Below, piece by piece: positions 26,226 through 35,734 of a stretch of 64,000 nucleotides of DNA. Source of the stretch: an uncultured Bacilli bacterium (GTDB lineage Bacteria > Bacillota_I > Bacilli_A > RF39 > UBA660). The position numbers and the translations under genes are program-made. Location of the stretch: NCBI GenBank assembly GCA_934141245.1, contig CAKPCB010000002.1, forward strand, positions 133,600 to 197,599. The letters are read 5' to 3'. A model generated the notes under the pieces. It had not been told where the DNA came from. It did no database searches and saw nothing but the letters and a program-made list of their open reading frames with translations. The first letter of the stretch is position 1. Every line of letters starts with the position of its first letter.

Positions 26226-27548
26226 TCAGTTTAATTTTACTATATTAACACCTGTATAATAATGCTTTATTATCTGATCATATGTATATCCTTCTTTTGC
26301 CATTCCATTTGAACCATATTGACTAAGTCCAACACCATGACCATAGCCTTTTGTTGTTATTGATAATTTATTATTATCAATTTTTATATCAAAATCAGTA
26401 GATCTAAGTCCTAAAAGCTCCCTAAAATCAACTGCAGAATATTCCTCATCACCTATTTTTAGTTTATCTACCCTACCTGTTGAATTCCTACTTATTATAC
26501 TTATTTGATCAAGATTACTTATACCAAATATTTTATTTAATTGATTAAATTCAATTTCAACGGTTCTTTTATATCCGCTTGTATTAATATCCCACTTTGA
26601 TTCAACTGATTTCAAATATGGAACTGTGTGTCCCCAAACTCTAGATGCATCTTCTGTATAGCCATTGCTTGTAGAGTGATAAACCGAGTCTATAATTTGA
26701 TTGTTATATACAATGTACATTCCCTTAGTCTCATTCACTGCCCTCTTTATTTTATTATAATATTTATCATATTCATTTCCCCATTTACTTTTCATTTGTG
26801 TAGTATCAATATATGCTTGTGTAGAAACTGTATCAGTAAGCTTTTTATTACTTTTTATAGCTTTTAATGCATAAGTTCTAGCAACTACAGCTTGTGATTT
26901 AAGTGCTTCAATATTAAAAGATGCAGGTGCTTCTGCTGCAACAACGCCAATTACATATTCTTCTAATTCAAGATTAATTACATTTCCATTTTTCCTATGT
27001 ACTGATACAATTTGCTTTTTCTCCTCTTTTGTAGAAGTATCCTTTGCTGAATTAGTTTTTGAATTGCTTTTACTTTGATTTGATTGAGTAGTATTCTTTT
27101 TCTGATTCACTTGTTTGTTGCTATTATTATCGTTATTACTTTTTTTAGAAGGATTAGTATTTGCCTTAAGTATAGTATTATTTTGCGAAACGTTGGAATT
27201 ATTTTTTTCTTTATTTTCTGTAGATGTTGTTTTTACTTTTGTAGGCTCTATATTTTTACTAACAATTGTTACTAAATTATTATCAGTATATTTAAGTATT
27301 TTATCATTTTCAAACTTATTAAAGCTTAAATCATTGTTAACATATATTAGACTGGCTAAAATTATACCACCCATCGCAATCATAACTTTGTTATTAAATT
27401 TAAGATTATTATTTTTAATATAATCATTTATTTCAGCTTTTAATTCCTTTTTGTTATTTTTAAAACCAGCAAATTCATAATTTAAATCCAAGAATAAAAT
27501 AAGTACCTTATCACCATTAAAATCAATAATTTTATGTTTAATAATCAC
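26226..27548 (-). CDS. spoIID: Stage II sporulation protein D (SpoIID/LytB)
   Basis: The 440-residue protein has about 53 cytoplasmic residues, one membrane helix (about 54-70), a long low-complexity Ser/Asn/Lys/Thr linker (about 105-180), and a SpoIID lytic transglycosylase domain (about 185-440). Visible family motifs are LEEYVIGVVAAEAPASFN, ALKSQAVVARTYAL, HSTSNGYTEDASRVWG and GHGVGLSQYG. SpoIID strips peptidoglycan during engulfment with SpoIIM and SpoIIP. It starts at GTG after GGTGAT. The linker is longer than in Bacillus (343-residue protein). It lies just upstream of spoIIGA-sigE. Confidence 0.93.
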   Translation of the reverse strand: MIIKHKIIDFNGDKVLILFLDLNYEFAGFKNNKKELKAEINDYIKNNNLKFNNKVMIAMGGIILASLIYVNNDLSFNKFENDKILKYTDNNLVTIVSKNIEPTKVKTTSTENKEKNNSNVSQNNTILKANTNPSKKSNNDNNSNKQVNQKKNTTQSNQSKSNSKTNSAKDTSTKEEKKQIVSVHRKNGNVINLELEEYVIGVVAAEAPASFNIEALKSQAVVARTYALKAIKSNKKLTDTVSTQAYIDTTQMKSKWGNEYDKYYNKIKRAVNETKGMYIVYNNQIIDSVYHSTSNGYTEDASRVWGHTVPYLKSVESKWDINTSGYKRTVEIEFNQLNKIFGISNLDQISIISRNSTGRVDKLKIGDEEYSAVDFRELLGLRSTDFDIKIDNNKLSITTKGYGHGVGLSQYGSNGMAKEGYTYDQIIKHYYTGVNIVKLN

Positions 27549-27592
27549 TTTATCACCAATATTAGGTTGTTTGTTTCAAATAATTATATACA

Positions 27593-27621
27593 AAAAACTT
27601 CACATTTTTTGTGAAGTTTTT
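27593..27621 (-). terminator. Intrinsic terminator of the ABC exporter operon
   Basis: AAAAACTTCAC (27593-27603) and GTGAAGTTTTT (27611-27621) make an 11-bp stem with a 7-base loop at the end of the second ABC transporter gene. Confidence 0.85.
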
Positions 27622-29425
27622 ATTTTTCAAATTGGGAATTATATAGTTTTGCATAGAATCCATTCTTTTTAAGTAATTCTTCATGAGTTCCTTGTTCAAC
27701 TATATCACCACTATCCATAACAAGGATTAAATCAGCATTTTTGATTGTTGATAATCTATGTGCAATTATGAATGAGGTTCTTCCTTCCATCAATTTATCC
27801 ATAGCTTTTTGAATTAATATTTCTGTTCTTGTATCTACTGATGAAGTTGCTTCATCTAATATTAGTATTTTAGGATCTGCAAGTATCGCTCTTGCAATGG
27901 TAAGAAGTTGTTTTTGTCCACCCGAGATATTGGTTGTTTCTTCATTTAACATCATATTATATCCATCTGGCAATGTTTGAATAAAGTGATGTACATGTGC
28001 CATTTTACAAGCCTCTATTACTTCATCATCAGTTGCCTCTAATTTACCATATCTAATGTTTTCCATTATAGTACCATTAAATAACCATGTATCTTGTAGT
28101 ACCATACCAAATAATCCTCTTATATCTTCTTTTCTATAATCATTTATATTATGACCATCTACTAATATTTCACCAGAGTTTAAGTCATAGAATCTCATTA
28201 GAAGTTTAACTATAGTAGTTTTACCAGCCCCTGTTGGACCCACTATTGCTATCTTTTGTCCTGGTTTTACCTTAGCTGAGAAATCATTAATAATTATTTT
28301 ATCTTGATTGTAGCCAAACTTAACATTCTTAAATTCTACACTACCATCTATTTTATTAGTAGGAATAAATTCTTTATTTTTTTCTTTTTCTTCTTCTTCA
28401 TCTAAAAATTCAAATACTCTTTCGCTAGCTGCAACCATTGATTGTAACATATTAGATATTTGTGCAATTTGTGCGATTGGATTAGTGACGTTTTTTGTGT
28501 ATTGAATAAATGATTGAATATTACCTACTGTAATTCTTCCTATTATAGCAAAGTAACTACCAAGTATTGCGATTACTACATATCCTAGGTTACCAACAAA
28601 ATTCATAATAGGATGCATTAGACCTGAGACAAAGTTACTTTTCCAAGCAACATCAGCAAGTTTATTGTTATCATATTCAAATTTAGAAATCATTTTACTC
28701 TCAGCATTGAATACTCTTATAACGCTTTGATTAGAAAACATTTCTTCTACTTCACCATTAACATCAGCTAGATAATCTTGTTGAGATTTGAAGTAACCTT
28801 GACTCTTTTTCATAATAAATGCAATTATTACAATTGATAATGGAAGGGTTAAAAGCGCTACTAATGTCATAATCCAGTCAATTGAGAACATCATAATTAG
28901 TATTCCTACTATAGTTGTGACTGATGAAATTACTTGCGTTGCTTCTATATTTAGGTTTTGTGATAATGTATCTATATCATTTGTAATAACTGATAATATT
29001 TCACCGTGTGTTTTATTATCATAGAATTTCATAGGAAGTTTATTAATCTTTTTAGATACTTCTTTTCTTAATCTATATGCAAGTTTTTGTGAGATATTAG
29101 TCATTATAATACCTTGTATGTATGAAAATATTGCACTACATATATAAAGTGCTAGTAAGAATAGTAAGATTTTACCAATTTTAGTGAAGTTAATACCAGC
29201 TCCACCCGTATATTTACTTATTACTCCATTAAATAATTCAGTGGTTGCATTACCAAGTATTTTTGGCCCTACTACACTAAATATTGTACTAGCAATAGTA
29301 AACAATACAACTATTATTAAAGCTATTTTATATTTTGATAGGTATCCCCATAATTTTTTTATAGTTCCTTTAAAGTCCTTTGCTTTTTCTACAGACATAG
29401 GAGGTCCACCTTTATGCTTAGGCAT
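27620..29425 (-). CDS. ABC exporter subunit with complete ATPase site (heterodimer half B)
   Basis: The 601-residue half-transporter has six membrane helices then an ATPase domain: Walker A GPTGAGKTTI near residue 395, signature NISGGQKQL, Walker B ILILDEATSSVD with the catalytic glutamate, and H-loop IAHRLST. It overlaps the preceding ABC gene by eight bases, so the two make a heterodimer of the multidrug (BmrCD/TM287-288) type. Export of drugs or peptides is the usual role. The pair is under the TetR-family gene upstream. Confidence 0.93.
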   Translation of the reverse strand: MPKHKGGPPMSVEKAKDFKGTIKKLWGYLSKYKIALIIVVLFTIASTIFSVVGPKILGNATTELFNGVISKYTGGAGINFTKIGKILLFLLALYICSAIFSYIQGIIMTNISQKLAYRLRKEVSKKINKLPMKFYDNKTHGEILSVITNDIDTLSQNLNIEATQVISSVTTIVGILIMMFSIDWIMTLVALLTLPLSIVIIAFIMKKSQGYFKSQQDYLADVNGEVEEMFSNQSVIRVFNAESKMISKFEYDNNKLADVAWKSNFVSGLMHPIMNFVGNLGYVVIAILGSYFAIIGRITVGNIQSFIQYTKNVTNPIAQIAQISNMLQSMVAASERVFEFLDEEEEKEKNKEFIPTNKIDGSVEFKNVKFGYNQDKIIINDFSAKVKPGQKIAIVGPTGAGKTTIVKLLMRFYDLNSGEILVDGHNINDYRKEDIRGLFGMVLQDTWLFNGTIMENIRYGKLEATDDEVIEACKMAHVHHFIQTLPDGYNMMLNEETTNISGGQKQLLTIARAILADPKILILDEATSSVDTRTEILIQKAMDKLMEGRTSFIIAHRLSTIKNADLILVMDSGDIVEQGTHEELLKKNGFYAKLYNSQFEK

Positions 29426-31586
29426 TTTTAATCTCCTCCTCTCCTAATTGTGATGAAGCAATTTCTTTATATACTTCACAATTTTTTAACAATTCATTAT
29501 GAGTACCCATTCCAACTACTTCACCTTGTTCTAGTACAATTATTTTATCAGCATTCATAATACTACTTATTCTTTGTGCTACTATTAGAATAGTACTATG
29601 TTTTGTATACTCTTTTAATGCTTTTCTAAGTTTTGCATCAGTTTTAAAGTCAAGTGCAGAGAAACTATCATCAAATATATATATTTCTGGATTTTTAGCA
29701 ATTGCTCTTGCTATAGCAAGACGTTGTTTTTGACCACCAGATACATTAGTTCCACCTTGCGAAATTGGACTACCAAATCCATCTTCTTTTTTATCTATAA
29801 ATTCTAATGACTGACTTATTTGTGCAACACGCTTCATTTCTTCTTTTGATAGTTTTTCATTACCTAATTTTAAGTTAGAAGCAATTGTACCTGAGAAAAG
29901 TACTCCTTTTTGAGGAACAAATCCAATTTTTTCTCTTAAGTCTTTAATTTTTACATCTTTAATGTCACATTCATCTACTAAAATCTTACCACCAGTTACA
30001 TCAAAGAACCTTGCAACTAAGTTAATTAAAGTAGATTTACCACTACCGGTTGATCCAATGAATGCGACAGTCTCACCCTTGTTTGCAGTAAAGTTAATAT
30101 TTCTTAATACATCTTCTTCAGCATCTGGGTATCTAAAATATACATCACGGAATTCTACCTTTCCTTTAGTCTTTTCATTAAATTTCTTTGGTTTTATTGG
30201 ATCTTTTACAGTTACCTCTTTATTTAATACTTCAGCAATTCTTTTAATTGAAACAAGTGCTCTTGGCATCATTATAGAAACCATTGATATCATTAAGAAG
30301 GCCATTATAATTTGCATTGAATATTGAATAAGTGCCATTAAATCTCCAATTTGAATAGTTGCGTTATCAATTCTATCTGCACCTACCCAAATTATTAATA
30401 TACATATTGCGTTCATAATAAACATCATTGTTGGCATCATTACAGACATAACTTTATTTACAAATAAGTTAACTTTAGTTAAATCTTTATTTGCTTTATC
30501 AAATCTTTTTTCCTCATATTTTTCAGTTGCGAATGCTCTAATGACTGGTAATCCAGTTAGAATTTCTCTTGATACTAAGTTAACTCTATCAAGTAACTCT
30601 TGTACCTTTTTAAAGTTAGGAACTGCAACAAAGAATAGAACTAATATAACTGCAAGAATAGCTACTAGTGCTACTCCTATTACCCATGCCATGGAACTAT
30701 CTTTAACTTTTAAGAAAGCTCCTATACCAATTATTGGCGCATATACAACGACTCTCATAAGCATTACTATAAGCATTTGTATTTGTTGTATATCATTAGT
30801 AGTTCTAGTAATTAGAGAGCTTGCACTTAAGCTTTCAAACTCTTCATTTGAAAAACTCATTACTTTTTTAACTACTTTACTTCTTAACTCTTTAGCGAAT
30901 GCACTAGATAATCTACTAATTAAATATGAATTACAAATAGTAATTAATGCAGATACCAATGTTATTCCTAACATCTTTAGACCTGCTTTAGCAATATATT
31001 TCATTTGTACTTTTTCTATGTCAAGTCCAACTGCTTTATATTCTTCTTTAACTCTATTTATTGCATATTGCTTTACTACAGACTCTCCCATACTATCCAT
31101 TTTAGCTTTAATAGTATCTATGGATGTATCACTAGGTATATTAGGGTTACTCTCACCCGTATTCATACTCTTCATTTGTTTCATTGCAGATAAAATAGAA
31201 AGCGGTGTAGAAATCTCTTTTTCAATTGATGATAGAGTATCATTATTAACATTTTCTAAAATATACAATGATTCGTTTTTAAGAGCTGGATAAAGTTTAA
31301 CATATTCATTATATTTTTTACTTTCAAGATTAGATTTTGATATTTTAGTATAATTATCTAATATATCTTGTTTATCACCCATAAATATTTTAAGTTCATT
31401 GTATGTTTCTTCTCTCATTACTATTGGTGATGCATATTCTATACCATTTTGTTGTATACCAACATTTACTATATTTGAAGTATATGAAGGTAATGCAAGA
31501 TCACAATTAGCTAAAAGTACTAAGAAAATGATTATAAAACCTATTTTAGGTAAATGTTTTTTTAATATTTTCAAAATCTCTTTCAT
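29418..31586 (-). CDS. ABC exporter subunit with degenerate ATPase site and large extracellular insert (half A)
   Basis: The 722-residue half-transporter differs from its partner in two ways. Between membrane helices 1 and 2 there is an extra, mostly hydrophilic segment of about 150 residues (roughly 40-195), expected outside the cell. Its Walker B reads IYIFDDSFSALD, with aspartate in place of the catalytic glutamate, the classic degenerate site of heterodimeric exporters. Walker A GSTGSGKST and signature VSGGQKQRL are intact. It overlaps both the TetR gene (one base) and its partner (eight bases), so all three are translated together. Confidence 0.92.
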   Translation of the reverse strand: MKEILKILKKHLPKIGFIIIFLVLLANCDLALPSYTSNIVNVGIQQNGIEYASPIVMREETYNELKIFMGDKQDILDNYTKISKSNLESKKYNEYVKLYPALKNESLYILENVNNDTLSSIEKEISTPLSILSAMKQMKSMNTGESNPNIPSDTSIDTIKAKMDSMGESVVKQYAINRVKEEYKAVGLDIEKVQMKYIAKAGLKMLGITLVSALITICNSYLISRLSSAFAKELRSKVVKKVMSFSNEEFESLSASSLITRTTNDIQQIQMLIVMLMRVVVYAPIIGIGAFLKVKDSSMAWVIGVALVAILAVILVLFFVAVPNFKKVQELLDRVNLVSREILTGLPVIRAFATEKYEEKRFDKANKDLTKVNLFVNKVMSVMMPTMMFIMNAICILIIWVGADRIDNATIQIGDLMALIQYSMQIIMAFLMISMVSIMMPRALVSIKRIAEVLNKEVTVKDPIKPKKFNEKTKGKVEFRDVYFRYPDAEEDVLRNINFTANKGETVAFIGSTGSGKSTLINLVARFFDVTGGKILVDECDIKDVKIKDLREKIGFVPQKGVLFSGTIASNLKLGNEKLSKEEMKRVAQISQSLEFIDKKEDGFGSPISQGGTNVSGGQKQRLAIARAIAKNPEIYIFDDSFSALDFKTDAKLRKALKEYTKHSTILIVAQRISSIMNADKIIVLEQGEVVGMGTHNELLKNCEVYKEIASSQLGEEEIKNA

Positions 31587-32200
31587 TAATTTCCTCCTTC
31601 TTCATAAAATGCACTTTTTAATAAGTTTAATTGTTCATTATAATACTTTTTAATTATATTTAAGTCTTCCATTTCATTTACTAATTTAGTTAAATTATCC
31701 ATAAAAAGCATTATTATTATATGTAAAAGATTTAATATGTCGCACTTATTTTTAATAACAAGATAATCCTTGTTTATATATTCAAAAAGATATTCCTCTA
31801 ACATTTTATTAGGTTTTTTTCTAAGAAGTTCATTAGCAATTAAGTAATTCATATTTAGAAATACTTTCTTTATAAAATTTGAATTATTATTTTTTATTAT
31901 ATTATTACTAAGTAATGTAAATAAGTTTTCAAATGTAGAAAATATCTCTCCATTATTATCATTTAATGTTTTTATAATAATTCTTTCAAAGTTAGCTTTA
32001 TATTCATTTAAAAGATAAAAGTATAAATCTTCTTTATCTGTAAAATACATATAAAAACTACCTCTAGATATATTTGAATTCTTAATTATTTGATTAAGTG
32101 ATACATCTTGATAAAGATTATTTGAAAACTCTTTTTTAGACGCATCTATTATCTTTTGTTGTTTTTCCTGAGATAAATTATAAAATGTTTTACTTGGCAT
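31586..32200 (-). CDS. TetR/AcrR-family transcriptional regulator
   Basis: The 204-residue regulator has a TetR DNA-binding helix-turn-helix at residues 27-50 (VSLNQIIKNSNISRGSFYMY) and a divergent, helical ligand-binding domain. It is the first gene of the TetR-ABC-ABC operon; its stop overlaps the start of the first ABC gene. A perfect 15-bp palindrome sits in its promoter, so it very likely represses its own operon until a substrate of the exporter binds. The ligand is unknown. Confidence 0.9.
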   Translation of the reverse strand: MPSKTFYNLSQEKQQKIIDASKKEFSNNLYQDVSLNQIIKNSNISRGSFYMYFTDKEDLYFYLLNEYKANFERIIIKTLNDNNGEIFSTFENLFTLLSNNIIKNNNSNFIKKVFLNMNYLIANELLRKKPNKMLEEYLFEYINKDYLVIKNKCDILNLLHIIIMLFMDNLTKLVNEMEDLNIIKKYYNEQLNLLKSAFYEEGGN

Positions 32201-32229
32201 ATTATCACCTTCTAATTATGAACTATTTA

Positions 32230-32259
32230 ATTATAGTATGACAAGTTGTCATGTGTCAA
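32230..32259 (-). promoter_or_regulatory. Promoter of the tetR-ABC operon
   Basis: On the minus strand a consensus TTGACA (32254-32259) and a consensus TATAAT (32230-32235) are 18 bases apart. The spacer contains the palindromic operator listed separately. Confidence 0.85.
32238..32252. promoter_or_regulatory. TetR-family operator (15-bp palindrome)
   Basis: ATGACAAGTTGTCAT is a perfect 7+1+7 inverted repeat that fills the -35/-10 spacer of the tetR-ABC promoter. Binding there would block RNA polymerase directly. The position and symmetry fit autoregulation by the adjacent TetR protein. Confidence 0.75.
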
Positions 32260-32297
32260 TAAAAAAAAGAATACTAAATAAAAATTTAGTACACTTA

Positions 32298-33671
32298 TTA
32301 CTTATTAAAATATTTGATTAAATTAATAAATTCTCTTTGAATTGATTTTAGTTTATCTTCACTAGAAGACTCAAATCTAGCAGTTATATTAGGACCAGTA
32401 TTACTTACTCTAATAAGTGCCCAAGAATCATCTCTAATTACTTTAACACCATCTGTATCATCTATATTAAATCGCATATTTATACAATATTTTTTAATAT
32501 CTTCTATTACCCTTTCCTTAATATCATTAGGAGAGTGAATCTTAATTTCATCAGTAGAATAATACTTGTCAATACCATTAACTAAATCACTTAAATTTTT
32601 ATCAGTATTAGATAACAATTCAACCATTCTTAGACCAGCATATATTCCGCTTCCAATAACTGGAATTCTATCATTAAAATATACATGTCCAGAATACTCA
32701 CCACCAAATGGTATTCCGTCTTCTATTACTTTACTACAAGTATATGAAGCCCCAGTCCTATAGCAAATTGGATTTCCACCCCATTTTACTATTTCATTTT
32801 TTAATGCATTAGAACACTTAACATCATATAAAATACGCTTATCTGAATTGTTAAGTATAATGTCTTTACACATTATAGCCATATATGTATCAGTCTTTAT
32901 AATGTTACCAAGCTCATCAACAATACCGCATCTATCTCCATCACCATCAAAACCAATACCAATATCTGCGCCTAATTCTAATACTTTGTCACTTAATTGT
33001 TTTTGATTTTCATTTACACAAGGATCAGGATGATGATTAGGAAAATCTGAATCACTTTTCTCATTTATAATTGTCAAATCCAAGTCAAAAAGTTCAAATA
33101 TTTTTCTTGCAATTACACTTGTCGTACCATTTGCTAAATCTAATACTACTTTTAGTTTTCTATTTCCTAATTTAATATCATTTTTATATAAATCCAAATA
33201 ATCTTTAGTAATATCATATTTACTAAATCGGCCTACACCTTCAGAAAACTTACCATTTACAGTAAAATCATAAAAATCAGATATAGCACTACCCTTAACA
33301 TTTCCACTTTCATCAAAAGAAAATTTAAATCCATTATCATCCTTAGGATTATGACTAGCCGTAACCATTATATAACTAGGAATTTTTAATACTTCCTTAG
33401 CATACAAAGCCATTGGTGTTGTTACAAGTCCTAGGCTTATTACATCTACACCTGTAGATAATATTCCAAGTACCAACGCAAGAGAAAGTTCCATTGAAGA
33501 ATGTCTATTGTCATAACCAACAATACATGTATTTTTATTTTTATTTAAAAGCATAGTACCATAACTTTTACCAATTGTATACGCAATATTTTTATCTATT
33601 TGTTCTGGATATTTACCTCTTATATCATATGCTTTAAATATTTCCCTTTTTATATCTTTTACAATTTCCAT
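32298..33671 (-). CDS. Phosphomannomutase/phosphoglucomutase (alpha-D-phosphohexomutase)
   Basis: The 457-residue enzyme interconverts hexose 1- and 6-phosphates (mannose and/or glucose). It has the catalytic phosphoserine loop TASHNPKDDNGFKF near residue 100, the metal loop GFDGDGDRCG near residue 235, the sugar loop GGEYSGH near residue 318, and a C-terminal phosphate-binding domain with RVSNTGPNITARFE. I use the ATG at 33669-33671, six bases after GGAGG; an upstream start would run through that site. It would supply sugar nucleotides for the exopolysaccharide or wall pathways. Confidence 0.9.
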   Translation of the reverse strand: MEIVKDIKREIFKAYDIRGKYPEQIDKNIAYTIGKSYGTMLLNKNKNTCIVGYDNRHSSMELSLALVLGILSTGVDVISLGLVTTPMALYAKEVLKIPSYIMVTASHNPKDDNGFKFSFDESGNVKGSAISDFYDFTVNGKFSEGVGRFSKYDITKDYLDLYKNDIKLGNRKLKVVLDLANGTTSVIARKIFELFDLDLTIINEKSDSDFPNHHPDPCVNENQKQLSDKVLELGADIGIGFDGDGDRCGIVDELGNIIKTDTYMAIMCKDIILNNSDKRILYDVKCSNALKNEIVKWGGNPICYRTGASYTCSKVIEDGIPFGGEYSGHVYFNDRIPVIGSGIYAGLRMVELLSNTDKNLSDLVNGIDKYYSTDEIKIHSPNDIKERVIEDIKKYCINMRFNIDDTDGVKVIRDDSWALIRVSNTGPNITARFESSSEDKLKSIQREFINLIKYFNK

Positions 33672-33685
33672 ATTTCCTCCATAAT

Positions 33686-34207
33686 CTATTTGTTTACACA
33701 TGTAAACCCTAGATTCTCATAATATTTCTTTTGATCACTAGGTTTGTTTAGAAACTGTTCAAGTTTTGTCTTATCAACTGAATTATTGCTAAAATCAAAA
33801 ATTATTGTATTTGATGTATCATCAAAACTAGAACCCTTTACATCCTTTAATTTAGTTATGTCTAATTGTGAAGAATTATTGTCCTGTAATAGAATACTAT
33901 CATACATTATTTTAAGTGATACCACTTCATCATCTTTATATTCTGTAACAACATTTATTAAGTCTTTGTTATCGTCTAAGGGATTCATTATATTACAAGT
34001 TAAATTATTACCATTAACATTGTTAGTGTTGTTATCCTTTTGATCAATTTTATCATCAACTTTTTCAGTATTATTATTTTTATTATTGTTTGTATTATTT
34101 AACTTTTCATTCGGTATAAGTACTCTAAGTAAAGGTGGTATTCCAATCATTATAATTAAAAACACAATAATCAAATAATATAAACCATATCCATTGTTAT
34201 CTTTCAT
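33686..34207 (-). CDS. Membrane-anchored extracytoplasmic protein, YehR-like cysteine layout
   Basis: The 173-residue protein has one N-terminal membrane helix (residues 8-28), an Asn-rich low-complexity linker (about 38-65, runs such as NNNKNNNTEK), and a C-terminal domain bounded by cysteines (LTCNIMNP and GFTCVNK). The domain's cysteine layout resembles the lipoproteins at 18793 and 22148, though anchored by a helix rather than lipid. Function unknown. It is 14 bases upstream of the phosphohexomutase gene, so probably co-transcribed. Confidence 0.65.
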   Translation of the reverse strand: MKDNNGYGLYYLIIVFLIIMIGIPPLLRVLIPNEKLNNTNNNKNNNTEKVDDKIDQKDNNTNNVNGNNLTCNIMNPLDDNKDLINVVTEYKDDEVVSLKIMYDSILLQDNNSSQLDITKLKDVKGSSFDDTSNTIIFDFSNNSVDKTKLEQFLNKPSDQKKYYENLGFTCVNK

Positions 34208-34293
34208 GTATAACCAAATCCTTCCTATTATATGTATAATAATATCATACTTTTAACAAAAGTTAAATGCTTATCAATTAAATTTTTAAAAAA

Positions 34294-34313
34294 AGAGTGT
34301 ATCAAAACACTCT
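34294..34313 (-). terminator. Intrinsic terminator of tig
   Basis: AGAGTGT (34294-34300) and ACACTCT (34307-34313) pair around six bases, with T7 following on the minus strand, two bases past the tig stop. Confidence 0.8.
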
Positions 34314-34315
34314 AA

Positions 34316-35584
34316 TTATTTATTATTTTCCTTTAGGTAATCAATAACCTTTCTCATTTCAAGATCATATTTTACCATTTCAATACCACCAAATGCTTTT
34401 AAGAACTCTTCTTCCTTCATATTGTATTTTTCTGCAAGTTTTGATGCTTCAGCTGATGCTTCCTCATCAGTTACTTCTAATTTTTCCAATTTAGAAATTT
34501 CTTCTAGCATTAAACGATATAAAACATGAGAGTAAGCTTCTTTTTCTAATTGATTTCTTAAATCTTTCTCAGTTGTTTTAGTAAATTGATAATATAATTC
34601 TAGTGATATTCCTTGCATTTTGATTTGCTCTTCAAAACGATGAATTAATCTATCAACCTCTTCTTCTACCATTTCTTCTGGAATATCTACTTCTGTATTC
34701 TTACCAACTTCTTCAAGTAGTTTGTCAACATATTTATTTTCAGCATCCATCTCTTTTTGGGCTTCAATATTCTTTTTGATTTCTTCTTCAAGTGTTTCTT
34801 TTGAATTAACACCTTCCATACCTAAGTCTTCAAACAACTCTTTGTCAAGCTCACGCTTTGTTTTTTCTTTTATTTCATTTACTTTTACTTTAAATACTAC
34901 TTCTTTTCCTTTTAACTCCTCTGCTGGATAGTCCTCAGGAAATGTTACATTAATATCTTTTTCTTCAGATGCTTTCATTCCAATAAGTTGATCTTCAAAC
35001 CCAGGTATAAAAGTATTACTACCTATTTCTAACTCGTAGTTTTCACCTTTTCCACCTTCAAATTTTTCTCCATCTTTGAATCCTTCAAAATCAATTATTG
35101 CAACGTTACCTTTTTCTACACTGCCGTTTTCCTTAACAACTAAATCACTGTATCTTTCCAATATATGTGAGATTTCATGATCTATTTCTTCTTTTGTAAC
35201 ACTAACCTTTTCTTTTGTAACTTTTAATCCTTTATACTTCTTAACATTTACATCAGGCTTTGTTATAAATGTAAATTTAAATTCTATTTTTTCATCACTT
35301 ATGTTTGTTATATCAACTTTTGGTTGTGCAACAGGAACTGATTCATCTCCTAATTGTGTTAATGCTTTCATGTATGCATCTTGTATTACAAAGTCACTTG
35401 CATCAAAAAACAAACTCTCTTTGCCATATTTTTTTTCATATACATTTCTAGGTGCTTTACCCTTTCTGAAACCAGCTATAGTTACTTCTTTATTTTTTTT
35501 GTCAAAAGCCTTATCTAAAGCTTTTACCCATTCGTCTCCTTCAATTGTTATTTTTATTTCCTTAATATTTTTTTTATTTGCCAT
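34316..35584 (-). CDS. tig: Trigger factor (ribosome-bound peptidyl-prolyl isomerase chaperone)
   Basis: The 422-residue chaperone has the ribosome-binding N-terminal domain with the signature FRKGKAPRNVYEKKYGKE near residue 40, an FKBP-type isomerase domain (about 150-235, GNVAIIDFEGFKDGEKFEGG and FIPGFEDQLIGM), and a helical substrate-cradle C-terminal domain. It binds nascent chains at the ribosome exit tunnel. Length and domain order are standard. GGAGGG precedes the ATG, and it is transcribed alone. Confidence 0.95.
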   Translation of the reverse strand: MANKKNIKEIKITIEGDEWVKALDKAFDKKNKEVTIAGFRKGKAPRNVYEKKYGKESLFFDASDFVIQDAYMKALTQLGDESVPVAQPKVDITNISDEKIEFKFTFITKPDVNVKKYKGLKVTKEKVSVTKEEIDHEISHILERYSDLVVKENGSVEKGNVAIIDFEGFKDGEKFEGGKGENYELEIGSNTFIPGFEDQLIGMKASEEKDINVTFPEDYPAEELKGKEVVFKVKVNEIKEKTKRELDKELFEDLGMEGVNSKETLEEEIKKNIEAQKEMDAENKYVDKLLEEVGKNTEVDIPEEMVEEEVDRLIHRFEEQIKMQGISLELYYQFTKTTEKDLRNQLEKEAYSHVLYRLMLEEISKLEKLEVTDEEASAEASKLAEKYNMKEEEFLKAFGGIEMVKYDLEMRKVIDYLKENNK

Positions 35585-35695
35585 TTTATTCCCTCCAACA
35601 ATTAATTATTATATATTATATCCTGATTTAAAACAAGTGATATTTTATGATACTTTTCAATACAGCAATTTATAATCAATAGCCTTCACTTACAT

Positions 35696-35704
35696 CATAA
35701 GATT
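35696..35704 (+). promoter_or_regulatory. Candidate sigma-E/sigma-K-like -10 of the collagen-like gene
   Basis: CATAAGATT fits the CATAnnnT core of mother-cell sigma factor promoters and lies about 30 bases before the ATG. The -35 is not convincing, so this is a weak call that rests partly on the gene's likely spore-surface role. Confidence 0.3.
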
Positions 35705-35734
35705 ACATAAACTATTAACGGAAGGGGAATAAAT

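Noticed and set aside
30541..31293. Long plus-strand open frame (250 codons) opposite the ABC exporter
   Set aside because: It lies wholly antisense to a clear ABC transporter gene, has no ribosome site or domain, and its composition is that of a shadow frame.
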